IMG/VR virus record: IMGVR_UViG_3300017917_002411
Span: 1-31,178 of that record
Source of the DNA: a virus
Length of the DNA stretch: 31,178 nucleotides
Reading direction: 5' to 3' (one strand)
Shown here: positions 14,636 through 21,820 of the stretch, one piece after another
Layout: each line of letters opens with the position of its first letter
How positions within the stretch are numbered: the stretch's first letter is position 1
The notes under the pieces: generated by a model
The model's input: only the letters and a program-made list of their open reading frames with translations
Database searches by the model: none
What the model was told of the DNA's origin: nothing
Position numbers and translations under genes: made by a program

Positions 14636-14684
14636 TACTCTTCTTATTTTTAAAAATATATACTAGGTAATATAAAATTTTTGA

Positions 14685-15284
14685 ATGAATAAAATAAACA
14701 GTCCATATGATTATATTAAAATCATTGCAAATGCAATTCCAGAAGAGCATTTAAAGATATTAAATGACTATGCCCTAAGTGAAAAACACGACACTGCTCC
14801 TGCATTAGTCGGATATGATGAAGATCAAAGTCCAAATCTAAACTATAGAAACACACATTGGATTGTTATACCAAGTGGTTTGAGAGAAAATATACAAGAT
14901 GCTATAATAAGTTTATATGATCGTATTTTAAAACCAATATATGAACGTGAAGTTGTAAAACTAGAACCAGTTCAGATGTTATATTATCCTTTAGGTGGTA
15001 AATACGATATACATAATGATGCCGAAGATTTTATCGATGGCAAACTTGAAAAAGTTGCGGATAGAGATGTTAGTATTATTTGTTATCTTAACGATGACTA
15101 TGAAGGTGGAGAGTTGGAGTTTCCTCTTTTGGGTTTAAAAATAAAACCAAAAAAAGGAACAATCATATCTTTTCCATCATATTACGAATATCCACATAGA
15201 GTTCATCCCGTAACAAAAGGTGAGCGTTTTAGCTTAGTAACTTGGATTGAAACTGATGAAAGAATTTACACAAGAAAAGATTAG
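14685..15284 (+). CDS. 2-oxoglutarate/Fe(II)-dependent oxygenase (prolyl-4-hydroxylase-like)
   Basis: The 199-residue protein has a double-stranded beta-helix core. The iron facial triad is H110-x-D112 (IHNDAED) and H174 (HRVHPV), with R181 (GERFSL) in the position that binds the 2-oxoglutarate carboxylate. The LNDDYEGGELEF signature (135-146) is typical of the P4H-like 2OG-FeII_Oxy_3 family. Members hydroxylate proline or other residues in proteins, or small molecules; such genes are common in T4-like cyanophages with mostly unknown substrates. It lies between the second and third propeller genes, so a virion protein is a natural candidate substrate (inference). The downstream gene overlaps its end by 29 bases in another frame. 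Confidence 0.9.
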   Translation: MNKINSPYDYIKIIANAIPEEHLKILNDYALSEKHDTAPALVGYDEDQSPNLNYRNTHWIVIPSGLRENIQDAIISLYDRILKPIYEREVVKLEPVQMLYYPLGGKYDIHNDAEDFIDGKLEKVADRDVSIICYLNDDYEGGELEFPLLGLKIKPKKGTIISFPSYYEYPHRVHPVTKGERFSLVTWIETDERIYTRKD

Positions 15285-16506
15285 TATTTTAAACAATATT
15301 AATGATAAGGCAAAAGAATTATTTGATCAACATGATTATTCTGGCGCTGCAAAATGTTTCGAACAGATTGATGAGGAAGATTTTCCAGAAGAATTTAAAA
15401 CTAATCTAGCCAGATGCTACTATTATAATCGACAAGCTCCTAAAGCTCTGGAACTTTTGGCATCTTGTAAATCCTTAGATAGTGTAGATGCACAGTTAGA
15501 CGTTGCCATTTATGAAAATGCGATTGGAAATTTTGATTTTGCATTACAAGTTTATGAAACTTTAGATCAGACCGATCCAAGAATCAGATTTAACATTGGA
15601 TGGCATTTAATGAGAAAAGGAAACTTTAAAAAAGCATTCGAACTTTTAGAAGAAGGTTCTAAATGTAGAGCATGGGGTAATGAATATATTCATCTTGAGA
15701 ATGGTAAGATTGATATAAAAAAAAGGTGGCACGGAAATAAAACGCAAACACTTTTATTATTTTTGGAGGGAGGTATTGGTGATTGTCTTATTTTTTTACG
15801 GTGGTCTGATTATCTTAAAACAAAATGTGAAAAACTTATTATTACCGTACCAGAAAAACTTTGTAGATTACTTTCAAATGCTGGATACTATGTTCTTCCC
15901 GATTATTTGATACCAACATTAGAATATGATCATTATGTTCCTGGAATGTCCATTCCTAACTTTATTGATGTTGATCATCCACTGGATAAAGTAACATTAC
16001 CTTACATTCAAAGTATTAGTGAACCATATATTACACGAGGAATGGATATATTGTCTTCTAAGGCAAATAAAAATTTAAAGATCGGAGTTAAATGGATGGG
16101 TAATCCAGAATTTGAACATGATCAGTTTCGGACAATTCCAAGACAGGCATTTTACGATTTAAATCGTTATGGATCTTTGTTTTCTTTGCAACTAGAAGAA
16201 AATGAAGATGATGATCATTTTATTCCATGTAGACATGTAATCAAAGATTGGCAAGATACTTATTCCGTATTTTCTGGTCTTGATTTGTTAGTTACGAGCT
16301 GCACTTCAACTGCTCATTTAGCTGGTGCAATGAATCTACCAACTATAGTTATGGTTCCACTAGTTTGTTATTTTGTTTGGGCAAATGATGATTTACGTTG
16401 GTACGAAAGTGTGACAGTTGTCCGCCAAACTAAATATAATGATTGGAGTGATGCCATAACTAATATGTATAGTTTAGTGGAATCATTTGCGAATAAATAC
16501 AAATAA
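15256..16506 (+). CDS. TPR-glycosyltransferase 9-like fusion protein
   Basis: The N-terminal ~150 residues look like tetratricopeptide repeats (AKELFDQHDYSGAAKCFEQI; TNLARCYYYNRQAPKALELL; GWHLMRKGNFKKAFELLEEG). The C-terminal ~260 residues resemble GT9 (heptosyltransferase-fold, GT-B) domains: FLEGGIGDCLIFLRWSDYL opens the first Rossmann half. GVKWMGNPEFEHDQFRTIP and the LLVTSCTSTAHLAGAMNLPT segment mark the second half. The usual VDTxxAHLAGALG aspartate is replaced here by Cys (SCTST), so activity or donor use may differ. TPR-GT fusions often glycosylate proteins, the TPRs presenting the substrate. The ATG at 15256 is chosen over an upstream TTG at 15247. It lies between two propeller genes. 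Confidence 0.8.
   Translation: MKEFTQEKISILNNINDKAKELFDQHDYSGAAKCFEQIDEEDFPEEFKTNLARCYYYNRQAPKALELLASCKSLDSVDAQLDVAIYENAIGNFDFALQVYETLDQTDPRIRFNIGWHLMRKGNFKKAFELLEEGSKCRAWGNEYIHLENGKIDIKKRWHGNKTQTLLLFLEGGIGDCLIFLRWSDYLKTKCEKLIITVPEKLCRLLSNAGYYVLPDYLIPTLEYDHYVPGMSIPNFIDVDHPLDKVTLPYIQSISEPYITRGMDILSSKANKNLKIGVKWMGNPEFEHDQFRTIPRQAFYDLNRYGSLFSLQLEENEDDDHFIPCRHVIKDWQDTYSVFSGLDLLVTSCTSTAHLAGAMNLPTIVMVPLVCYFVWANDDLRWYESVTVVRQTKYNDWSDAITNMYSLVESFANKYK
16492..16499 (+). promoter_or_regulatory. T4-type late promoter before the third propeller
   Basis: AATAAATA lies in the last codons of the TPR-glycosyltransferase gene, 36 bases before the propeller ATG. An AGGAA ribosome-binding site follows. Confidence 0.5.
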
Positions 16507-16535
16507 GATTAAACGGCACGAAATAGGAACTTAAT

Positions 16536-17891
16536 ATGGCGTTTCAACTACCACCAAAGGCTGGTACATTACCAGGTCCATTTTCGTTAAAGACATCAAA
16601 TAATCTAAACAAGATGTTTGATGCCATTAGTTCTGGTATTAATACGACAGGTGGATATTATAGTGCTGCCGACCCTAATGAAAGTAGAATGTATGTGTGG
16701 GGACATAATACTGGATCAATTCTTGGTGCGGCATTTGGTGAACAACATCCCCATCCAGGATGCTCCTTAGTTCCTATACAAGTTCCAGGATCTAACTGGA
16801 AAAATGTATCTATGGGTAACTGTCGTGTATTTGCGACAAAAACTGATGGAACAGCCTGGACATGGGGAAGTAATCCACATGGAGCTCTCGGAATAGGCGG
16901 TTTTGGCAATCAACTTTCATCACCAACTCAACTACCTGGAACCAACTGGGCAAGGCTTTTTGGATCATGCCATAATGGTTTTGCTGTTAAATGTGATGGA
17001 ACTCTATGGGCATGGGGACATAACGACTGGGGACAACTTGGACAGGGATGTAAAGGAACTCAACAGCTGGCTTCACCAACTCAAATACCAGGTACTAACT
17101 GGAAGATGGTTTCTGCCAACAGACACCATACCATAGGCATTAAATGTGATGGGACGGCATGGACATGGGGAAATAATGGTCACGGAGGACTTGGTGTTTG
17201 TTGCATTGTTTGTCCTTATTTTGGAACTTGTTGTACGCCTGTTTGCTTCTGTCCATCTGTTTGGGCATGTAATAATGGGTGGGTTCCTTGTTGCTCTGAC
17301 TCACTGTGTGTCTGCCCACACTTCAGCTCTCCAATTCAACTTCCAGGTAATAACTGGATTTGTGGTCTTGTTGTAGGCGGTCATACTACTGCTGGTCTTA
17401 AATCTGATGGAACTCTTTGGACATGGGGACATAATCCTCATGGCCAACTAGGATTGAATGATACCACCGAGAGAAATTGTCCAGTTCAAGTTCCTGGATC
17501 TAGTTGGATTGATATTGGTGGTGGTCAGGCACGTATGCACGCCAGAAGAACCGATAATAGTTTATGGGGATGGGGCCATAATCCTCATGGTGAAATGGGT
17601 GATGCAACGACGACACCAAGAAGCTCACCTGTTCAGACATTCTGTTCTGGAACAAACTGGATTAGAATATCTTGTAACATTGATAGCCATCACCAAGCGG
17701 CAACTAAATCCGATGGAACTCTTTGGACATGGGGATATAACCCTCATGGAGAACTAGGACGAGGTGCAACTGGCCCTTGCTGTTGTCCCGTTCAAGTCGG
17801 CGCAGCTACTTCTACATTTTGGACAGATATTAACACAAGTCATCATGGAACTGCGGCGATTGCTTGTGTTCCTTCAAACTATAGCTTATAA
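16536..17891 (+). CDS. RCC1-type seven-repeat beta-propeller with a cysteine-rich insertion
   Basis: In 451 residues the seven repeat ends are WGHNTGSILG, WGSNPHGALG, WGHNDWGQLG, WGNNGHGGLG, WGHNPHGQLG, WGHNPHGEMG and WGYNPHGELG. As in the second propeller, many blades carry His at fixed positions. Between repeats 4 and 5 there is an insertion with 12 cysteines in residues 222-260 (GVCCIVCPYFGTCC... CVCP), very unusual for a phage structural protein. Conserved loops read PGTNW and SSPxQxPG. The N-terminus (PKAGTLPGPFSLKTSNNLNK) differs from the other two propellers. It is preceded by a late promoter and followed by a GT25-like glycosyltransferase after 22 bases. Role: probable virion adhesin. 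Confidence 0.85.
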   Translation: MAFQLPPKAGTLPGPFSLKTSNNLNKMFDAISSGINTTGGYYSAADPNESRMYVWGHNTGSILGAAFGEQHPHPGCSLVPIQVPGSNWKNVSMGNCRVFATKTDGTAWTWGSNPHGALGIGGFGNQLSSPTQLPGTNWARLFGSCHNGFAVKCDGTLWAWGHNDWGQLGQGCKGTQQLASPTQIPGTNWKMVSANRHHTIGIKCDGTAWTWGNNGHGGLGVCCIVCPYFGTCCTPVCFCPSVWACNNGWVPCCSDSLCVCPHFSSPIQLPGNNWICGLVVGGHTTAGLKSDGTLWTWGHNPHGQLGLNDTTERNCPVQVPGSSWIDIGGGQARMHARRTDNSLWGWGHNPHGEMGDATTTPRSSPVQTFCSGTNWIRISCNIDSHHQAATKSDGTLWTWGYNPHGELGRGATGPCCCPVQVGAATSTFWTDINTSHHGTAAIACVPSNYSL

Positions 17892-17913
17892 TATTAGAAA
17901 TATTTTTTAAATA

Positions 17914-18624
17914 ATGGTTGATATTAATAAAAGTTTACATTATTCTTATGATAGGGATGTTGAATCTGCATACATCATTTCCTTGGAAAATAATAAAATA
18001 TCACAAGACTTTACTAAAAGGTGTATAGAATCTTGTGATAAGGTTGGACAAAAATATAAAACTTGGAGTGCTTTTGATGGAACATCTGGAAAAATATCTA
18101 CACCAGAGCATTTAAAAAATAAAGATTACTTAGGTTGGTTAAAACTTTATAATACGTATTTGACCCCAACTCAGGTAGCATGTTTTTTTTCTCACTTTAG
18201 TCTTTGGTGTCATTGTATTGAAATTGATAAACCAATAGTTATTTTGGAACATGACGCCGTTATGGTCGAAAACTATACATTTCACAATGGATATGGTATA
18301 ATAGTGTATCTAGGTTCGCAAGAACAATATACGGGAAGAAGTCCTCTTTATAATGTTCCTCCCCACGCCACAGATTGTGAAGGGCATGTAAGAAGCATAT
18401 GTCGTGCTCATGCATACGCTTTAGATCCAGTGGCATCTAAAAATCTAGTTTCTCACGTTATTCAACATGGAATCTATGAGTCCTTAGATATATACATGCG
18501 GGCAGATTTTTTTCCAATAGTCCAATTTGGTCTCTTTGCATATGATGATCCATACCTATATTCTAAAAATAAATACGAGTCAACCATTCATAAAGATTGG
18601 GGATACGAAACACACTGGAGATAA
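17914..18624 (+). CDS. Glycosyltransferase family 25-like protein
   Basis: The 236-residue protein begins with the GT25 pattern: AYIISLENNKISQDFTKRCI, a WSAFDG element, then TPTQVACFFSHFSLWCHCIE (S/H-rich segment preceding the acidic motif) and IVILEHDAVM. The last, as EHD, takes the place of the usual EDD metal/nucleotide-sugar motif. A C-terminal block (AHAYALDPVASKNLVSHVIQ) matches the part that usually follows. GT25 enzymes add galactose or other sugars to lipooligosaccharide, and eukaryotic relatives glycosylate hydroxylysine in collagen. Together with the nearby oxygenase, a hydroxylate-then-glycosylate scheme is conceivable but unproven. The change from EDD to EHD should be noted for activity. 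Confidence 0.8.
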   Translation: MVDINKSLHYSYDRDVESAYIISLENNKISQDFTKRCIESCDKVGQKYKTWSAFDGTSGKISTPEHLKNKDYLGWLKLYNTYLTPTQVACFFSHFSLWCHCIEIDKPIVILEHDAVMVENYTFHNGYGIIVYLGSQEQYTGRSPLYNVPPHATDCEGHVRSICRAHAYALDPVASKNLVSHVIQHGIYESLDIYMRADFFPIVQFGLFAYDDPYLYSKNKYESTIHKDWGYETHWR

Positions 18625-18630
18625 AAAATT

Positions 18631-19122
18631 ATGACTAAAACATATTCTCTTGATGGAAATATTAAAAAATTAAAGTTATATCATAATCAATTTCAACATG
18701 CAGATTATGATAATGATTTAATCGGCATGTTTGTCATTCTTTTAGATTGGTTAAGAGAAATCAATCAGCAAGCTAAAAGTTTTTCTATTGATTTTCCGAA
18801 AGTTGAGACTCCAGAGTCTTGGCATAAACTAAATCCCCATTTTCCATCTGATGAGATAAGGAAAAATATTAGACATGCAATGTCGGACATTTTTAAAGTT
18901 AATGATGATACATCAAACGAAGAAATCTTAACTTTTGCTCATTCGGTAATTTTTGCAACCGCATTTTTTTATCAAATCTGTCCATATAAGTTGGAAGAAC
19001 TGATGTTTACTAATGAAGAAGTTACGCGAGAAAGTGCGAAACAAATTCTGATGGATGATGGTATGCCAGAAGGATTTATCCGAGAACCTTCATCAAATGA
19101 TTATACATCTCTTTATCTATAA
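18631..19122 (+). CDS. Hypothetical protein (163 residues)
   Basis: This soluble, mostly helical, acidic protein starts MTKTYSLDGNIKKLKLYHNQ and contains NLxIGMF-type hydrophobic helices around 30-45 and 105-125. No catalytic motif or membrane segment is recognised. It begins 6 bases after the GT25-like gene, so it is likely in its operon, and it is followed by a sigma70-like promoter. Function unknown; carrying a role in the sugar module is only suggested by position. Confidence 0.6.
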   Translation: MTKTYSLDGNIKKLKLYHNQFQHADYDNDLIGMFVILLDWLREINQQAKSFSIDFPKVETPESWHKLNPHFPSDEIRKNIRHAMSDIFKVNDDTSNEEILTFAHSVIFATAFFYQICPYKLEELMFTNEEVTRESAKQILMDDGMPEGFIREPSSNDYTSLYL

Positions 19123-19123
19123 C

Positions 19124-19153
19124 TTGTAAAAAAATAGTATATTATGTTATAGT
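19124..19153 (+). promoter_or_regulatory. Sigma70-like promoter at the head of the sugar-nucleotide operon
   Basis: TTGTAA (19124-19129) is followed, 18 bases later, by TATAGT (19148-19153), the nearest hexamer to TATAAT. It lies in the only clear gap (19123-19165) of this stretch and would serve the genes from 19166 on, possibly early or middle in infection. Confidence 0.4.
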
Positions 19154-19165
19154 TGCATCTAAAGA

Positions 19166-19261
19166 ATGTCAAAAGAATATCTTATACATATTGGTACAGA
19201 GGACAAAATTTCATCTGTAAATATTGCAGAACAAATCATTCACGAGTGGAATAGGTTATGA
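19166..19261 (+). CDS. Small hypothetical peptide (31 residues)
   Basis: The frame ATG 19166 to TGA 19259-19261 encodes MSKEYLIHIGTEDKISSVNI plus eleven residues ending HEWNRL. It overlaps the next gene by ATGA, a translational-coupling arrangement, and has the ATG close after a promoter. It may be a leader peptide for the glycosyltransferase gene or a true microprotein. No homology recognised. Confidence 0.4.
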   Translation: MSKEYLIHIGTEDKISSVNIAEQIIHEWNRL

Positions 19262-20259
19262 AAAAAAATACATCATTTTTAATTAGTGGTGGGTCTGGCA
19301 GGGTTATAACTGCTATCCCAGCACTTGAAAAGTTTGCCAGATTAAATCCAGATGATGACTTTAAAGTTTTGGTGCATGGATGGGATATGATGTATTGGAG
19401 TCATCCTCTTTTACAAGAAAAAACTTTTGAGGTAAGTCAGAAAGGAATTTTTGAAAACTACATTAAAAATTATAATCTTGTTTCTCCAGAACCATATCAT
19501 GTATATGGTTATTATAATCAAGAAAAGTCACTTGCAGAAGCTTTTGATGAAATCATTAATAAAACTGATGACCATAGTGATTTAGATAAACCTAATCTAT
19601 ACATCAGTTATGAAGAAACTGCAAGAATAAAATCAAATATTGAATCTTTTAAACAGCAGGTTAATAAAAATAAAATTATTGTTTTTCAACCATTTGGAAG
19701 TGGAGCAAGACTTGAGGATAATCGGTTTATAGATTCTTCTGGAAGAAGTATGTATCCAGAAGATTTTGCAACTCTATGCAAACATCTTTCTCAATATGCT
19801 GGGATTGTTTATTTTGGACCACCAGATTTATTTCAATATTCTGGATGCTCTGATGCATTTTGTCCTCCACCAGCAATGACAGATTTAAGAATGTACATGT
19901 CACTTGTAAATGAGTGTGACTATTTTCTTGGTTGTGATAGTGTCGGCCAACACATGGCACGTGCGTTTGATAAAAAAGGACTCATTTTGATGGGATCTAC
20001 TTTTGAAAAGAATGTATCTTATCCAGACTACTTCAAATTTTATAGAAATAAAAATGTCAGAGTAAAATATAATCCAATCAGAATTGGTGGATTAGATTGT
20101 CAACTTGCAGACAGGACCAACGATGGTGTGATGAAATTTGATGAAACGCAGTTGAAAGAAATTTTTACAATGATTGGAGAAGATTTAAAGGATTCTTATG
20201 GAAAAGCACAAACTATTAGAACCAAACCAAAAAAACTTGCAAGTAACAAAGGATTTTAG
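19258..20259 (+). CDS. GT9-like (heptosyltransferase-fold) glycosyltransferase
   Basis: The 333-residue protein has a GT-B architecture. The N-terminal loop ISGGSGRVITAIPALEKFAR (7-26) resembles the GDxIMATPAL motif of ADP-heptose:LPS heptosyltransferases. A C-terminal domain includes IIVFQPFGSGARLEDNRFID (start of second Rossmann half) and CDYFLGCDSVGQHMARAFDK (about 221-240), which corresponds to the D(T/S)GxxHLAxAxG donor site. Donor may be ADP-heptose or another nucleotide sugar. The last ~60 bases overlap the CxxCxxCC gene. Its place immediately upstream of HldC- and HldA-like genes makes ADP-heptose the leading hypothesis. The acceptor is unknown. Confidence 0.75.
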   Translation: MKKNTSFLISGGSGRVITAIPALEKFARLNPDDDFKVLVHGWDMMYWSHPLLQEKTFEVSQKGIFENYIKNYNLVSPEPYHVYGYYNQEKSLAEAFDEIINKTDDHSDLDKPNLYISYEETARIKSNIESFKQQVNKNKIIVFQPFGSGARLEDNRFIDSSGRSMYPEDFATLCKHLSQYAGIVYFGPPDLFQYSGCSDAFCPPPAMTDLRMYMSLVNECDYFLGCDSVGQHMARAFDKKGLILMGSTFEKNVSYPDYFKFYRNKNVRVKYNPIRIGGLDCQLADRTNDGVMKFDETQLKEIFTMIGEDLKDSYGKAQTIRTKPKKLASNKGF

Positions 20260-20704
20260 AGACTGTGGTTCTTGTACAGAATGCTGTAAAAACTTATACA
20301 TTGAAGATGTATATGGATATACAGTAAAGCCTGGAAATCCATGTTTCTTTTTGTGCAACGAAAAAAAGTGTACGATACATGAAAATAGACCTGATGTTTG
20401 TAGAAATTTTCAATGCGCTTGGTCACAGAGACTTTTGCCAGAGTGGATGAAACCAGATCAGTCTAATATTTTAGTTTGTGTTGAAAGATGGGGTGAGTAT
20501 AAACAGCATCAAATGCTTAGGGTTTTATCAATTGGTGATGGATATGATGTCAAAACTTTTGCTTGGATTCTTGATTTTTGTTTAAACACTAAAACACCTT
20601 TGGCATATGAAGTTCCAGGGACTAAAGGTGAAATTCGTTATCTTGGAGATGCAGAGTTCTTAGAATCTATGCAAAATCAAAAATCTCATGGTAAGTTTTC
20701 TTAA
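20198..20704 (+). CDS. CxxCxxCC (YkgJ-like) cysteine-cluster protein
   Basis: This 168-residue protein has the cluster C23-GS-C26-TE-CC30, then further cysteines in NPCFFLCNEKKCTIHENRP and CRNFQCAW. These fit the YkgJ/FliB-like family (PF03692), thought to bind zinc or iron and, in FliB, to methylate protein lysines. No other domain is visible in the C-terminal half. The start overlaps the glycosyltransferase gene by 62 bases, unusually long, but an AAGGA at a normal distance supports the ATG at 20198. Its location inside a sugar-modification operon suggests a metal-binding partner or modifying enzyme. The next gene overlaps it by one base. Confidence 0.8.
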   Translation: MEKHKLLEPNQKNLQVTKDFRDCGSCTECCKNLYIEDVYGYTVKPGNPCFFLCNEKKCTIHENRPDVCRNFQCAWSQRLLPEWMKPDQSNILVCVERWGEYKQHQMLRVLSIGDGYDVKTFAWILDFCLNTKTPLAYEVPGTKGEIRYLGDAEFLESMQNQKSHGKFS

Positions 20705-21102
20705 TGACTAAAGTTTTTGTAAATGGGACTTTTGATCTCCTTCATCGTGGACACTTAGAACTTTTGAACTATGCCAAAAGTTTAGGGGATTTTTTACTAG
20801 TTGGTATTGATAGTGATGGCAGAGTTTCTGAAAAGAAAGGTCCAACAAGACCTATACATAATCAGGAAGAAAGAAAATTTTTTCTAGAAAATCTTAAATC
20901 AGTTAATGCTGTTGATATCTTTTCTACCGATAATGAGTTAGAAGAAATGATAAAATCTTTTAAACCTAATATAATGGTAGTAGGATCTGATTGGAAAGGT
21001 AAATCTGTGATAGGATCATACTATGCCGCAAAACTTTTATTCTTTGATAGAGTAGGTGATTATGCCACAACAAAAACAATTCAAAGTATTATTAATAGGT
21101 GA
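20704..21102 (+). CDS. HldC-like nucleotidyltransferase (RfaE domain II type)
   Basis: The 132-residue protein has the cytidylyltransferase-fold signatures: GTFDLLHRGHLELL with the HxGH motif, then SEKKGPTRPIHNQEERKFFL, which matches the RfaE domain II consensus around RP(I/V)xxxxER. It ends AAKLLFFDRVGDYATTKTIQ. Such enzymes transfer AMP from ATP to D-glycero-beta-D-manno-heptose 1-phosphate, forming ADP-heptose; the family also includes glycerol-3-phosphate cytidylyltransferases of similar length. The adjacent kinase with the RfaE domain I pattern makes the heptose assignment most likely. The start overlaps the upstream stop (TAATG), and the end overlaps the kinase gene. Confidence 0.8.
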   Translation: MTKVFVNGTFDLLHRGHLELLNYAKSLGDFLLVGIDSDGRVSEKKGPTRPIHNQEERKFFLENLKSVNAVDIFSTDNELEEMIKSFKPNIMVVGSDWKGKSVIGSYYAAKLLFFDRVGDYATTKTIQSIINR

Positions 21103-21820
21103 TAGTTGTATAGATGAATATGTTTATGGTGTAGTTGAAAGATTAAATCCAGAAGCACCCGTTCCCATTTTAAAATATAGGCGAACGGAAAAGAGACAAG
21201 GTATGGCTTGGAATGTCTATAATAATTTGAAAGCATTTGGTTTAGAAGTCTACATGATGACTAATGATGAGAAGATTATAAAAACCAGATATATTGATGA
21301 AAAAACAAATCAACAGATTCTCAGAGTTGATACTGAGAATCATTGTAAACCAATGGAATATGACATTCCAAATGAAAAATACGATGCGGTTGTAATCAGT
21401 GATTACAATAAAGGATTTATAACAAGTTCAAAAATGTTTGAGATTGTTTATAGTATGAAATGTCCAGTTTTTATTGATACTAAAAAAACTTTATTACCAG
21501 AATATAACTGTTACGTTAAAATTAATGAACAAGAATATAATAGACTGGATAATGAGTCTAAGAATAATAAAAACATAATAGTTACTTATGGAGATAAAGG
21601 ATCTGTATATGATGGGAAATCATATCCAGGAGAAAAAGTAAATGTTTATGATGTTGTTGGGGCAGGAGATACTTTTCTCTGTTCCTTAGTTTATTTTTAT
21701 TTAAAATATGGTAGAATAGAAGATGCAATACCTTATGCAAATAAGGCAGCAGCGATTGCTGTTCAAAATCGTGGAACTTACGTATTGACTCAGGATGATA
21801 TAAATGAAATATGTGGTTGA
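21062..21820 (+). CDS. HldA-like PfkB-family sugar kinase (RfaE domain I type), shortened
   Basis: The 252-residue protein reads like the N-terminal kinase domain of HldE: FKVLLIGDSCIDEYVYGVVE, RLNPEAPVPILKYRRTEKRQ, then GMAWNVYNNLKAFG (substrate Gly motif). The catalytic and anion-hole motif is VVGAGDTFLCSLVYF. HldA phosphorylates D-glycero-D-manno-heptose 7-phosphate at C1. It is short for the family (about 310-330 residues): the segment between NLKAFGLEVYMMTND and KTRYIDEKTNQQILRVD is missing about 40 residues compared with usual HldE. An in-frame GTG lies two codons upstream (21056); the ATG at 21062 is preferred for AGG spacing. The gene overlaps the nucleotidyltransferase by 41 bases and the next gene by 17. 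Confidence 0.85.
   Translation: MPQQKQFKVLLIGDSCIDEYVYGVVERLNPEAPVPILKYRRTEKRQGMAWNVYNNLKAFGLEVYMMTNDEKIIKTRYIDEKTNQQILRVDTENHCKPMEYDIPNEKYDAVVISDYNKGFITSSKMFEIVYSMKCPVFIDTKKTLLPEYNCYVKINEQEYNRLDNESKNNKNIIVTYGDKGSVYDGKSYPGEKVNVYDVVGAGDTFLCSLVYFYLKYGRIEDAIPYANKAAAIAVQNRGTYVLTQDDINEICG

Noticed and set aside
19727-19960. Minus-strand frame of 77 codons in the GT9-like gene
   Set aside because: Overlaps a well-supported gene and has no start context or homology signal.
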